Source of the DNA: Archaeoglobales archaeon
Lineage (GTDB): Archaea > Halobacteriota > Archaeoglobi > Archaeoglobales > Archaeoglobaceae
Assembly: GCA_003663025.1 (NCBI GenBank)
Contig: QMZE01000003.1
Coordinates: forward strand, 1 to 48,991
Direction: 5' to 3'
DNA length: 48,991 nucleotides
Made by a program: the position numbers and the translations under genes. The notes under the pieces were generated by a model, which worked only from the letters and a program-made list of their open reading frames with translations, did not search any database and had not been told where the DNA came from. Below are positions 15,446-23,418 of the stretch, one piece after another (position 1 is the first letter of the stretch; each line of letters starts with the position of its first letter).

Positions 15446-15455
15446 CTTAAATATC
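15446..15455 (+). promoter_or_regulatory. Promoter (TATA-like cttaaatatc) of the 15485 operon
   Basis: About 35 nt upstream of ATG 15485. Confidence 0.45.
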
Positions 15456-15484
15456 GTTAAGGATTATTTAATACGTGAGTTAAA

Positions 15485-16024
15485 ATGAGAGTTAAAAAGT
15501 TACCGACCTGTTCCAAAACCGATAAAGCCGAGTTTTCCAGCGATTACATCAATGCCATAAAGCAATTGCCATACGAACTGCTGACCAAGGAGGAGAAATG
15601 CGTTATCAGGCGTTTGGAGCGTGAGAGTTTAGCATACGAGCGGTTTCTTAGGCGCATGGGCATAGCATACAAAGGCCAGTTGACTCCAACTGAAGTCAAG
15701 ATCCTCAGACGGGCTAGGAAGCGGGATCTGGAGCACCAGAAGGTGGTCGACGAGATACGGCGCTCCAGGCTCGAACCTACGCCTCAACAGCTCCACAAAG
15801 TGCCGACTCAGCGTGAAAAACCAATGTTCTTCTTCAGGCTCTGGCCAACCGGCGAATCATGCAGTTATGAGCGGTTCATGCGGGAGTACTGGCCAGCCAT
15901 CAAAAAGCGGTATGAAAAGCTCGAAGCCGAACAGCGGAAGCGTAAGCGCAGGTCCAGGCGGGTCCGTGAGAATGCGTATGCCGATTTCAAAAAACGGCTT
16001 CTGGGAGGTGGTCAAACTGATTGA
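15485..16024 (+). CDS. Basic protein of unknown function with C-terminal YxxFxxRLL tail
   Basis: Ends ENAYADFKKRLLGGGQTD. Confidence 0.6.
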   Translation: MRVKKLPTCSKTDKAEFSSDYINAIKQLPYELLTKEEKCVIRRLERESLAYERFLRRMGIAYKGQLTPTEVKILRRARKRDLEHQKVVDEIRRSRLEPTPQQLHKVPTQREKPMFFFRLWPTGESCSYERFMREYWPAIKKRYEKLEAEQRKRKRRSRRVRENAYADFKKRLLGGGQTD

Positions 16025-16184
16025 ACAAATAAGTCTGAAGATCATAGCACTGGTTTGCGAAATCACCCGACTCAGCCGTCTTCCTGATGTCAGCTCTGAA
16101 AGGATCTCGAGAATTAGACTTCAACTCCTCGGAGAACTTAAACGACAAATCTCGGAGCTTGAGGTGATGGTTGCTAATGACTGA
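16008..16184 (+). CDS. Small helical protein
   Basis: GTG start overlapping the upstream stop; VVKLIEQISLKIIALVCEITRLSRLPDVSSERISRIRLQLLGELKRQISELEVMVAND. Confidence 0.45.
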   Translation: MVKLIEQISLKIIALVCEITRLSRLPDVSSERISRIRLQLLGELKRQISELEVMVAND

Positions 16185-16299
16185 AAGCTGTGTCCTGTTC
16201 TTCAAGCGCCATGTTCAGTGCTTCGGTTCGTTGAAGTGTCCAACTAACTCCACCTGCCCTCTCTTTTATTTGTGCTATATGGTCAAGCTGTCACGCGGA

Positions 16300-16344
16300 C
16301 TTGGCTCCATCTCCGCTCCAAGCGGGTGGAGAGGAGAGACCAAG
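16300..16344 (+). ncRNA. Leader hairpin element A (cis-acting RNA candidate)
   Basis: CTTGGCTCCATCTCCGCTCCAAGCGGGTGGAGAGGAGAGACCAAG followed by TTAAGGAGGTGG and a TTG start. Confidence 0.7.
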
Positions 16345-16360
16345 TTAAGGAGGTGGTAGT

Positions 16361-16612
16361 TTGATAAACGTATGTGAAGGTAAGGATATCCAGAGAAGTG
16401 AGGGCAATCCTTGGAATTCTTGGGAGGCTTACTTGGATGACGAGGGCAGACCAATCAAACCATACAGTTTTGTTACAGGTGGTTGGTTGCGTTTCTTCCA
16501 ACACCTCAAGGAATGCGAGAAATGTCGTAAAGCCAACAACATAAGCCTTAGAGAAGTCAGAGAAGAACTTGAGTCTCTTGAAAAGGAATGGAAGGAGGTA
16601 ATGGGCAATTGA
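16361..16612 (+). CDS. Small protein with H-x3-C-x2-C motif
   Basis: FFQHLKECEKCRKANN; TTG start after AAGGAGGTGG. Confidence 0.55.
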   Translation: MINVCEGKDIQRSEGNPWNSWEAYLDDEGRPIKPYSFVTGGWLRFFQHLKECEKCRKANNISLREVREELESLEKEWKEVMGN

Positions 16613-16773
16613 ATGAGGAAATTATTGATGAATTACTGACCACCCTCAATTTGCTCCGGCATGATACCGACCATATAAAAGCTCACCTTAGTGCTCTGGT
16701 CAGAGAGCTCCAAGAGTTGAACAAAACTCTTCAAAGCTTTCAAAATTTCAAAATTGTTATAAGGACTAAATAG
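16588..16773 (+). CDS. Small helical protein; true start probably TTG 16609
   Basis: LNEEIIDELLTTLNLLRHDTDHIKAHLSALVRELQELNKTLQSFQ. Confidence 0.4.
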   Translation: MEGGNGQLNEEIIDELLTTLNLLRHDTDHIKAHLSALVRELQELNKTLQSFQNFKIVIRTK

Positions 16774-16816
16774 GATTCAAATTCCTTCCCCACTTTTTTT
16801 TCTTCTTCTCCTCTTT

Positions 16817-16861
16817 CTTGGCTCCATCTCTCATCAAGTCGATGAGAGAGGAGAGATCAAA
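16817..16861 (+). ncRNA. Leader hairpin element B (cis-acting RNA candidate)
   Basis: CTTGGCTCCATCTCTCATCAAGTCGATGAGAGAGGAGAGATCAAA; apical CTCTCATC/GATGAGAG. Confidence 0.7.
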
Positions 16862-16877
16862 GTTGGGAGGTGAAATA

Positions 16878-17207
16878 TTGGATATAAAAATAAGACAACT
16901 CTTTAGTGGACAAGAGACGTTCTGTCTACCACCAAAGCAAAGCGGGCAGTATCTCCGTATGTTTCCTAACGCACCAACCCAGAACGGGTTGGTGGTCTGC
17001 AGAGTTCCAGAGGAATACAAAGTTTCGGGGCAAGCAGGGTCCATAAAAATCGATGGCACCATCATCGAGCATCCAAACGGCTATTCATGGTTCATCCTAG
17101 TTTCCAAAAAATGGCACTACACCAAGGCGTTTGCTGGCATAGCAAAAAGTGTTCAAGAGGCGAAGAAGCAAATCCAAAAATTGTTCCTCCAAATCAATCC
17201 TAACTAA
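16878..17207 (+). CDS. Protein of unknown function
   Basis: TTG 16878 after GGGAGGTG; the ORF-track start at 16818 would translate the hairpin. Confidence 0.55.
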   Translation: MDIKIRQLFSGQETFCLPPKQSGQYLRMFPNAPTQNGLVVCRVPEEYKVSGQAGSIKIDGTIIEHPNGYSWFILVSKKWHYTKAFAGIAKSVQEAKKQIQKLFLQINPN

Positions 17208-17235
17208 TCTCTCTCTCCTTTTTTTTCCTCTTGTT

Positions 17236-17279
17236 CTTGGCTCCATCTTTGCTCAAACGAGTAAAGAGGAGAAACCAAG
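17236..17279 (+). ncRNA. Leader hairpin element C (cis-acting RNA candidate)
   Basis: CTTGGCTCCATCTTTGCTCAAACGAGTAAAGAGGAGAAACCAAG; apical CTTTGCTC/GAGTAAAG. Confidence 0.7.
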
Positions 17280-17300
17280 TTAAGGAGGTGATATGAGAAG

Positions 17301-18656
17301 TTGGGAGAGTGGCACGAGATAGCCTATCCCATCTCGCTCCAGTATAGAAAGCACTGGGGCGAGTGGGAGGCGATAAGAGAGATAGTCCAGAACAGCTTGG
17401 ACGAGTGCGAGTCCTTTGAAATCCTCCAGACCGATGAGGGTACTGTGATCCGAGACAGCGGTTCAGGATTGGCAGTTAAGCACTTACTCTTCGGAGTGTC
17501 AGAGAAGAAGTCTAAGGACTCCAGAGGTCGATTCGGTGAGGGCCTGAAGATAGCTCTCGTGGTCTTAAAGCGGTTGGGCTACGACGTCACGATAAGGTCC
17601 AACGGTCTTGAAGTGAAAACTTCAACTCACGAAATAGAGGGCGAGCGGTGCTTGAAGCTCCTGTACCGCAAGATCGATAACCACACAGACGGCACTGAGG
17701 TGATAATACACGGCTATAAGGGCTCAGCATTCGAAGACAGGTTCACAATAAATAAGACTCCCGTCTGGAGAGGAACAACGATCTTCGGCGACAAGGCAGA
17801 AATCTACGAGGAACAGCCAACGAGGCTCTATGTCAAGGACATTTATGTTCAGGACCTGCCAAACGCTATGTTCAGCTACAACCTGTGGGACGTCAGGCTC
17901 GAAGAGTCGAGGAATATAGCCGACTCGTGGAGCTTGAGCTACGAGATTGGTCGGTTGTGGATGAATGTGGGCGACTACAATCTCCTGGTCAAGTTCATGG
18001 AAGCCATTAAGCTCAAGAAGTGGGAGTACCACAATTGCTATTTTAACTACTCCAGCAACCACCCACACGAGTTCGTCAAGGCGTTCAAAGAGGTCTTCGG
18101 GCAGAATGCATTCGTTAAATGCTCAAATACATGGAGTTCAGAGGCTGAGTGGAGAGGCGGTGTCCCCGTCGAGTTACCGTCCGAGCTTCAAGAAGGATTC
18201 ATCAGATCAGGAATACCAACAGACGAAGCATTCGTCCTGATGAAGTCTGGCAGAACAAGAGTCCCGGTTGACGACTCAGAGCTCTCCGAGACTCAACTCG
18301 AAAACTTACTGAAGCTCAGGAAGGTAGCAAAGCGACTCACCGAGCACCGGGATAAGAAAATCCAGGTGAGGGCGTTTAAACTCCCTCCGGATGAAGAGGG
18401 AGTCTGGATGAAGCAGTCCGGTGTAATAGCCATCTCGACCAGCGCCCTCAACAGCTTCCTCCATGCCTTCTCAGTGTTCCACCACGAGCTCACCCACGCG
18501 CTCTACGGAGTCGGAGATGGAACACACGGCATGATCCATGCACTGTCCAAATGTGCGGCTCTTATAGCCTCCGAGTTCGACATACCTGGTAAGGTCAGAA
18601 TCCCAAGAAATCCGTACAAGGATTTCAAGCAGAGGCTTCTTGGCTCCAGCCAATAG
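17301..18656 (+). CDS. GHKL-type ATPase fused to HExxH zinc metalloprotease-like domain
   Basis: AIREIVQNSLDEC (N box), DSGSGL (G1), GRFGEGLKIAL (G2); VFHHELTHALYG (HExxH); tail NPYKDFKQRLLGSSQ. Confidence 0.75.
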   Translation: MGEWHEIAYPISLQYRKHWGEWEAIREIVQNSLDECESFEILQTDEGTVIRDSGSGLAVKHLLFGVSEKKSKDSRGRFGEGLKIALVVLKRLGYDVTIRSNGLEVKTSTHEIEGERCLKLLYRKIDNHTDGTEVIIHGYKGSAFEDRFTINKTPVWRGTTIFGDKAEIYEEQPTRLYVKDIYVQDLPNAMFSYNLWDVRLEESRNIADSWSLSYEIGRLWMNVGDYNLLVKFMEAIKLKKWEYHNCYFNYSSNHPHEFVKAFKEVFGQNAFVKCSNTWSSEAEWRGGVPVELPSELQEGFIRSGIPTDEAFVLMKSGRTRVPVDDSELSETQLENLLKLRKVAKRLTEHRDKKIQVRAFKLPPDEEGVWMKQSGVIAISTSALNSFLHAFSVFHHELTHALYGVGDGTHGMIHALSKCAALIASEFDIPGKVRIPRNPYKDFKQRLLGSSQ

Positions 18657-18721
18657 CACCAACGCTTTACGCTATATAGTGAAGAAGAGAGTTCAGAGTT
18701 TAAGTTGGAGAGCTGGTCAGG

Positions 18722-19051
18722 ATGGGCTTGACTCTCGACGAGTTAAAGAAGCGAGTGTATGAAGAGGCGGAAAAGATAGACGACTGGAAGCTCTACATCC
18801 ACTTAAGGCGCCTGAAGATAAGACGCCTAACGCCGAACCTCAGAACCTTTCATATCCTCAAAGTCCTCATAGCCATGAGGAGGCTTCATTTGCCCATCAA
18901 CTCCAATACCGTGACCTGGATCTTCCCGAACGAACACAACCTCTTCAACAAGCTCCACAACCTCGGAGACAAGCACCTGATAATCTTAAAACGGAAGGAA
19001 AGAACCTACGAGTGGATCTTGAACGAAGAACTGCTTGGTGACTTCCTATGA
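18722..19051 (+). CDS. Putative winged-helix DNA-binding protein
   Basis: LIAMRRLHLPINSNTVTWIFPNEHNLFNKLHNLGDKHLIILKRKERTYEWIL. Confidence 0.5.
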   Translation: MGLTLDELKKRVYEEAEKIDDWKLYIHLRRLKIRRLTPNLRTFHILKVLIAMRRLHLPINSNTVTWIFPNEHNLFNKLHNLGDKHLIILKRKERTYEWILNEELLGDFL

Positions 19052-19260
19052 AAGAGCGCATCAGACTTCCATCGGATGCACTCATGAAAGCCTCAAAGAT
19101 CTGGGGACTTAGAGAGACAGAAACTGAATACATCGTTGAGTCTCCAAACTTCATATTCTTTTGTGAAAAGCTCGTTTGGAAGAAAGATAAGCCTCGGGAG
19201 AGGACTGACCCGTACAGGCGGTTCCTCCAGACGAGGCTCCTAGCCTCGAACAAGAGGTAG
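19048..19260 (+). CDS. Small protein with shared C-terminal tail
   Basis: Ends TDPYRRFLQTRLLASNKR; ATGA overlap with the upstream gene. Confidence 0.55.
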   Translation: MKERIRLPSDALMKASKIWGLRETETEYIVESPNFIFFCEKLVWKKDKPRERTDPYRRFLQTRLLASNKR

Positions 19261-19266
19261 TTAAAG

Positions 19267-19470
19267 ATGGACTTTAGAAAGTATGTTGCGAAGAAAGTAT
19301 CCACCGGAGAGCCGAAGAAGCACTACATAGGGCCCATCGAGAACCCAGAGGACTGGACAGTGATAGTCGAGGTCTTCGGCACGAGCTCTCCTAAAGAGCT
19401 CGGCCAGATACTCGTCGGCCTTGCTAAGGACCTGAAAGCCGGTAAGGCTCAGATATCGTTCACCGACTAA
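19267..19470 (+). CDS. Small protein, paralogue of 14772..14999(-)
   Basis: FGTSSPKELGQILVGLAKDLKAGKAQI. Confidence 0.55.
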   Translation: MDFRKYVAKKVSTGEPKKHYIGPIENPEDWTVIVEVFGTSSPKELGQILVGLAKDLKAGKAQISFTD

Positions 19471-19516
19471 GCATCGAAGTTCCAGAGCGTTCTTCCAACT
19501 TCCCCTCTTTATTTTT

Positions 19517-19552
19517 GTTCTAAAGCCTCTCAGCAAGCCTGAGAGGCGGAAC
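19517..19552 (+). ncRNA. Leader hairpin with related layout
   Basis: GTTC-taaa-GCCTCTCAG-caagc-CTGAGAGGC-g-GAAC, followed by TTAAGAGGTGG. Confidence 0.6.
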
Positions 19553-19568
19553 TTAAGAGGTGGATGAG

Positions 19569-19781
19569 TTGAAAAGAGGAGAAAGAGCTTTGTTGGAAGT
19601 CCTGACGCATATCGATATAATACGAGAGGTTCTTAGCGGAGCGGAAAAGGCGCCAGGCATCAGCGCCTACACCGTCAGTACCATTCACCACCAGCTGAAC
19701 GAGCTCGAAGCTCAGATCAAGGAAGAGCTGAAGAACTTAATGTGGGCTGAGTTCTGCACCAAACACAATATCAAGGAGTGA
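19569..19781 (+). CDS. Small helical protein
   Basis: TTG 19569 after AAGAGGTGG; the ORF track starts at 19560. Confidence 0.5.
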   Translation: MKRGERALLEVLTHIDIIREVLSGAEKAPGISAYTVSTIHHQLNELEAQIKEELKNLMWAEFCTKHNIKE

Positions 19782-19787
19782 TCTCCA

Positions 19788-20177
19788 ATGCTCAGGACCA
19801 ATCTAATCAATGCACTGGAACACGCCAAGGAGATGACGCTTGAGATAGCGAACTCCACGAAGCATCCGGTGAGGAAGAAGCGTGCTTTGGAAGCCTATCA
19901 TCAGGCATGTGAGCTCAAGGACTTCCTTGAGCATCCATCGCTTTACAGACAGACAGACAAAGCAAGGTACGAGAGACTAGCCAATATCTTCAAACAGATG
20001 ATGTGGTGGTTATTCGTCAAGAAGCCAAAGAGGAGGCGTGTGTACTCGATAGCCCTCGGTCTCTACAAGCGTGCTTGGTTCTTTGATCTCTACTATTTCA
20101 TCAAAGTTGAGCAGTCCACTAATGCCACATTCAGAATCGGAGTTCCAACCGGTTTTGGCACATTCTACGGTGATTGA
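19788..20177 (+). CDS. Hypothetical protein
   Basis: 129-aa ORF, gene-like codon usage. Confidence 0.5.
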   Translation: MLRTNLINALEHAKEMTLEIANSTKHPVRKKRALEAYHQACELKDFLEHPSLYRQTDKARYERLANIFKQMMWWLFVKKPKRRRVYSIALGLYKRAWFFDLYYFIKVEQSTNATFRIGVPTGFGTFYGD

Positions 20178-20179
20178 GT

Positions 20180-20419
20180 ATGGGTAAGAAGAAGAAAGAG
20201 GTTATACAGTTGGACTGCGAAAGACTGCACATGGCATTCGAGAGGCTCATGGAAGTATTCGACGAGCTGGCAGAGAAGGGTGTCACCGAGGGAGAGCTGG
20301 TCATGGCCGCACACTTTGCTTTCGAAGCCAGACTGCTGACCATTTATACGGCTAACCTCCTCAACACTCTTGTGATCGGGCTTGCAGAACAGCAAAGGGA
20401 GGAATCCTACGCCTCGTAA
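20180..20419 (+). CDS. Hypothetical helical protein
   Basis: MGKKKKEVIQLDCERLHMAFERLMEVFDELAEKG... Confidence 0.5.
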   Translation: MGKKKKEVIQLDCERLHMAFERLMEVFDELAEKGVTEGELVMAAHFAFEARLLTIYTANLLNTLVIGLAEQQREESYAS

Positions 20420-20438
20420 GCACAGGGAGGAAGAGTAG

Positions 20439-20789
20439 ATGGGTCAGTACTTCTTAATAGTTAACCTATGCAAGGGCGAGTACCTCCATCCGCATAAGAT
20501 GGGGTGTAGTGCCAAGCTCTACGAGTTATGCACTGATCCGAGGATGGGAGTGCTGATTTACCTGTTAAGGAAGAGCGACGAAAGCGGTGGCGGAGATATC
20601 CATCCGCTCAAGAACTTTCCCAACGCAGGAAGATGGGCTGGCGATGCGATAATGGTCATCGGAGACTACGACTCAAGCGACCTCTACTTCTACGTCAGGG
20701 AGCACTTCAGGGAGATAACCAATTTGATCAAAGACGAGTATAACAAGTTCGTTGGAGATGAAAAATTTAGAATTGGAAAGGAGGGATGA
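20439..20789 (+). CDS. Conserved viral hypothetical protein (MGQYFxxVNLxKxEYLHPHK...GRWAGDxIMVxGDYD type)
   Basis: Motif set recalled from other phage hypothetical proteins. Confidence 0.6.
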   Translation: MGQYFLIVNLCKGEYLHPHKMGCSAKLYELCTDPRMGVLIYLLRKSDESGGGDIHPLKNFPNAGRWAGDAIMVIGDYDSSDLYFYVREHFREITNLIKDEYNKFVGDEKFRIGKEG

Positions 20790-21019
20790 GAATGTATATT
20801 AGAATATTCGTCTGGGAAGAAGACGGCTGGGAGATCAAAGCCGGATACGTCTGCAGTCCGAAGAAAGCCGAGAGGGTTCATAAAATACTCAAATCCGACC
20901 TAAACGATGGTCTGATACGCTGGTTCAGGAGCTTTACACTGCACGGCTACAACATAGACCCGATAGACCTACCGAACATTCAAATAAAAGATGGAAGACT
21001 CATATTAAGGAGGAAGTAG
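20786..21019 (+). CDS. Hypothetical protein
   Basis: 77 aa, overlaps the upstream stop. Confidence 0.5.
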   Translation: MRMYIRIFVWEEDGWEIKAGYVCSPKKAERVHKILKSDLNDGLIRWFRSFTLHGYNIDPIDLPNIQIKDGRLILRRK

Positions 21020-21020
21020 G

Positions 21021-21254
21021 ATGAAGTGCCCAAACTGCGGAGAGGAGATAAGAACGATACTCGTGGAAGGCACAGAGCTGGTCTGGATCAGGGAAGTCTA
21101 TGAAGAGACCGCCGACGGCTCGTTTAAATTCAGCCGTGTCGAAGACGAAGACGCAGTCGATTACGAAATGGAAGAAATTCTCTGTCCAAAATGTGAGAAA
21201 CCGATAGATCCTAGTCTGGTAAGATTCATAAGGGAGGAAAACAAGCGTGCCTAA
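21021..21254 (+). CDS. Zinc-ribbon protein
   Basis: MKCPNCGEEI...LCPKCEKPI. Confidence 0.6.
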   Translation: MKCPNCGEEIRTILVEGTELVWIREVYEETADGSFKFSRVEDEDAVDYEMEEILCPKCEKPIDPSLVRFIREENKRA

Positions 21255-21498
21255 GTGTCCGAAGTGCGGTAAAGAGATAGACCATCTGGTTTACCAGTCG
21301 TATGAGCTGGTAACGGCAACGGCGCTCTTGACTCCAGCTAATACGATAGACTACGCAAGCTGGGAATTGCGTGGAATAACGAGAGACCCGCCTGAGTACA
21401 GATGCCCAGAGTGTAGTGCTACTCTATTCGATAATGAAGAGGACGCCGAAGCGTTCTTGAGAGGTGAAATGAAGGATGGTGACCGAGAGACAGCTTAA
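21247..21498 (+). CDS. Zinc-ribbon protein, tandem relative of 21021
   Basis: MPKCPKCGKEI...YRCPECSATL. Confidence 0.6.
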   Translation: MPKCPKCGKEIDHLVYQSYELVTATALLTPANTIDYASWELRGITRDPPEYRCPECSATLFDNEEDAEAFLRGEMKDGDRETA

Positions 21499-21718
21499 GA
21501 TAGCATATATACTCGGCCACTTTGGTTCAGTGTGGATTCGGACGACCCGATCGAAGTTCGGCATTCCATCTCTTGCCTTTCCCCTCAAAGAGATCAGAGA
21601 GACTACAAACGAAATCCTGAGGAAGACGGATCCATACGGACTTGGGGAGATCAGCGACGACGAGATCCGGGAAGTGCTCAGGCTCCTCGGTATGGAAGAG
21701 TACATAATCGAGGAGTAG
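21476..21718 (+). CDS. Hypothetical protein
   Basis: 80 aa ORF in the operon. Confidence 0.45.
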   Translation: MVTERQLKIAYILGHFGSVWIRTTRSKFGIPSLAFPLKEIRETTNEILRKTDPYGLGEISDDEIREVLRLLGMEEYIIEE

Positions 21719-21720
21719 AC

Positions 21721-21879
21721 ATGATCGACACCATCTTCCTCGTCTATAAAGCCCTCTACATGAAGTTCAGGATCTACTACTGCCGTCCCCTAGCTTCCCT
21801 CCTATTTTTTATCGCCCGTCTGCACATGAGGTATGAAGCTCATCGGGTAAAGAGGCTTCTGGATGAGGGGAGGCGGTGA
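21721..21879 (+). CDS. Small hydrophobic/basic protein
   Basis: MIDTIFLVYKALYMKFRIYYCRPLASLLFFIARLHMRYEAHRVKRLLDEGRR. Confidence 0.4.
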   Translation: MIDTIFLVYKALYMKFRIYYCRPLASLLFFIARLHMRYEAHRVKRLLDEGRR

Positions 21880-21948
21880 TCGAGCTTGTCCGCTCTTGAT
21901 GCTTGGATGAAGAAAGAGATCGAATAGGAGCCTCGCCACCAGAACCTT

Positions 21949-21960
21949 TATAAACCGATG
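21949..21960 (+). promoter_or_regulatory. TATA promoter of the 21985 gene
   Basis: cctttataaacc about 30 nt upstream of ATG. Confidence 0.5.
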
Positions 21961-21984
21961 CGCATACTTATCGGATGATGGGAT

Positions 21985-22260
21985 ATGTTCGAGGTAGTAA
22001 AGAATATAGCGTCCGGAATGGTCTCGGGCCTTGTAACCGCATTCTTGGGCTACATGAAGAGCAAAGACGAGGAGTTTGATTTGGGCAAATTTGCTCAGAC
22101 GCTCGTAATAGGCGGACTCGTGGGTGCGGTAGCTCAAGTAGCCGGTATGAGCTACAACGACGCATATGACTACCTAGCCTCAGTGGGAGCCATTTCTCTT
22201 CTAGAGTACTTGAAAAAAACGGTGTGGCGCCGGTGGCTCAGCAGGTTCTTCAGGTCTTAG
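21985..22260 (+). CDS. Small membrane protein (holin-like topology, function unknown)
   Basis: Two hydrophobic segments and a basic C-terminus. Confidence 0.5.
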   Translation: MFEVVKNIASGMVSGLVTAFLGYMKSKDEEFDLGKFAQTLVIGGLVGAVAQVAGMSYNDAYDYLASVGAISLLEYLKKTVWRRWLSRFFRS

Positions 22261-22281
22261 ATGCATATATGCACTTCAATC

Positions 22282-22313
22282 AATATTAAATAAATATGTA
22301 TTTATTTAATATT
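22282..22313. promoter_or_regulatory. 32-bp palindrome, copy 2 of 3
   Basis: AATATTAAATAAATATGTATTTATTTAATATT. Confidence 0.9.
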
Positions 22314-22331
22314 CATCGAAGTAGCAATAAC

Positions 22332-22340
22332 GCTTATATA
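22332..22340 (+). promoter_or_regulatory. TATA box of the MoxR/VWA operon
   Basis: gcttatata. Confidence 0.45.
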
Positions 22341-22395
22341 CTCAAATCGAGAATTACTAATCCGCTCTTGAGTTGAGTTAGAAGCGTGAGTTGGA

Positions 22396-23418
22396 ATGGA
22401 CCAACAGTTGAGAGATCAATTGGTCGAGTGTTTTAGGGAGAAAGGAGACTGGACAGTAAGCGAGCTTCTCGAACGGCTTCAGGTCTCTTCTCAGGAGCTT
22501 CTGAGCCAGCTTTCGATTCTGAGAAGTACAGGTCAGATAAAGAAAGTGGGTCGCAACACTTGGGTTGCTGTGAACATACCCGGTAAGTCAAGCGAAGAAG
22601 AGAACCCGCTCATACCGAAGAACGTCATCTATGATGACTGGCAGGGCATAGTGTCCAGACTTCTCAAGTGCTACAAGCTCGGATTGAACGTGCTCCTCAT
22701 CGGTCCAGCCGGTACAGGGAAGACCGAGGCCGTGCGCAAGGTGGCTGAGATCCTCAAGAAGCCTCTTAGGATCATTCCATGCTCTCTTAGAACGAGAGAG
22801 CACCACATAATAGGTAGGCTCGATACGGATGAAAATGGCAACCTGTACTTCAAGAAGGGACCTCTGATTCTGAGTATGGAGGAGGGAGGCATCTGCTACC
22901 TCGACGAGCTGAATATTATGGAGCCTGATGCGCTTATGAGGGTGGACGAGGCATTAGACCAGAGGAAGGAGATAAACGTAGAGGGTCAGACGTTCAGGGC
23001 GAAAGAAGGATGGTGGTGCGTAGCCTCGATAAATCCTCTCGACAAGCTCCACCTAGGCACTAAGACGCTCTCATCTCAGATAATCTCGAGATTTCCTGTC
23101 AAGCTGAGGCTCGCTTACCCAGACGTCTCCACCGAATACAACATAGTCAAGCTCCACGTACCCGAGATAGCCAAGTATTCGTCTAAGATGATCGAGCTCA
23201 TCAAAGCGATTCAGTTCTTAAGGACCACCGATCTGCCCTACGTTCCGACTATCAGGGAGAGCATAGCGTTAGCGAAGCTGATAGCCAGCGACGTCAAGCC
23301 CTACGAGGCGGTTAAGATGGTCCTCATAGACGTTTACGCTCAGTGGGGTGAAGTCGTCATTCGTCAGGCTACCGAATTAATTGAAAGCAAGATAGGGAAA
23401 TTGGAGGTGTTTGTTTGA
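22396..23418 (+). CDS. MoxR-type AAA+ ATPase with N-terminal winged helix
   Basis: LLIGPAGTGKTEAV Walker A, GGICYLDELNIM Walker B, HTH-like N-terminus. Confidence 0.8.
   Translation: MDQQLRDQLVECFREKGDWTVSELLERLQVSSQELLSQLSILRSTGQIKKVGRNTWVAVNIPGKSSEEENPLIPKNVIYDDWQGIVSRLLKCYKLGLNVLLIGPAGTGKTEAVRKVAEILKKPLRIIPCSLRTREHHIIGRLDTDENGNLYFKKGPLILSMEEGGICYLDELNIMEPDALMRVDEALDQRKEINVEGQTFRAKEGWWCVASINPLDKLHLGTKTLSSQIISRFPVKLRLAYPDVSTEYNIVKLHVPEIAKYSSKMIELIKAIQFLRTTDLPYVPTIRESIALAKLIASDVKPYEAVKMVLIDVYAQWGEVVIRQATELIESKIGKLEVFV

Noticed and set aside
16818-16877. N-terminal extension MAPSLIKSMREERSKLGGEI of ORF 16818
   Set aside because: It is the leader hairpin read as codons; the RBS and TTG 16878 give the likelier start
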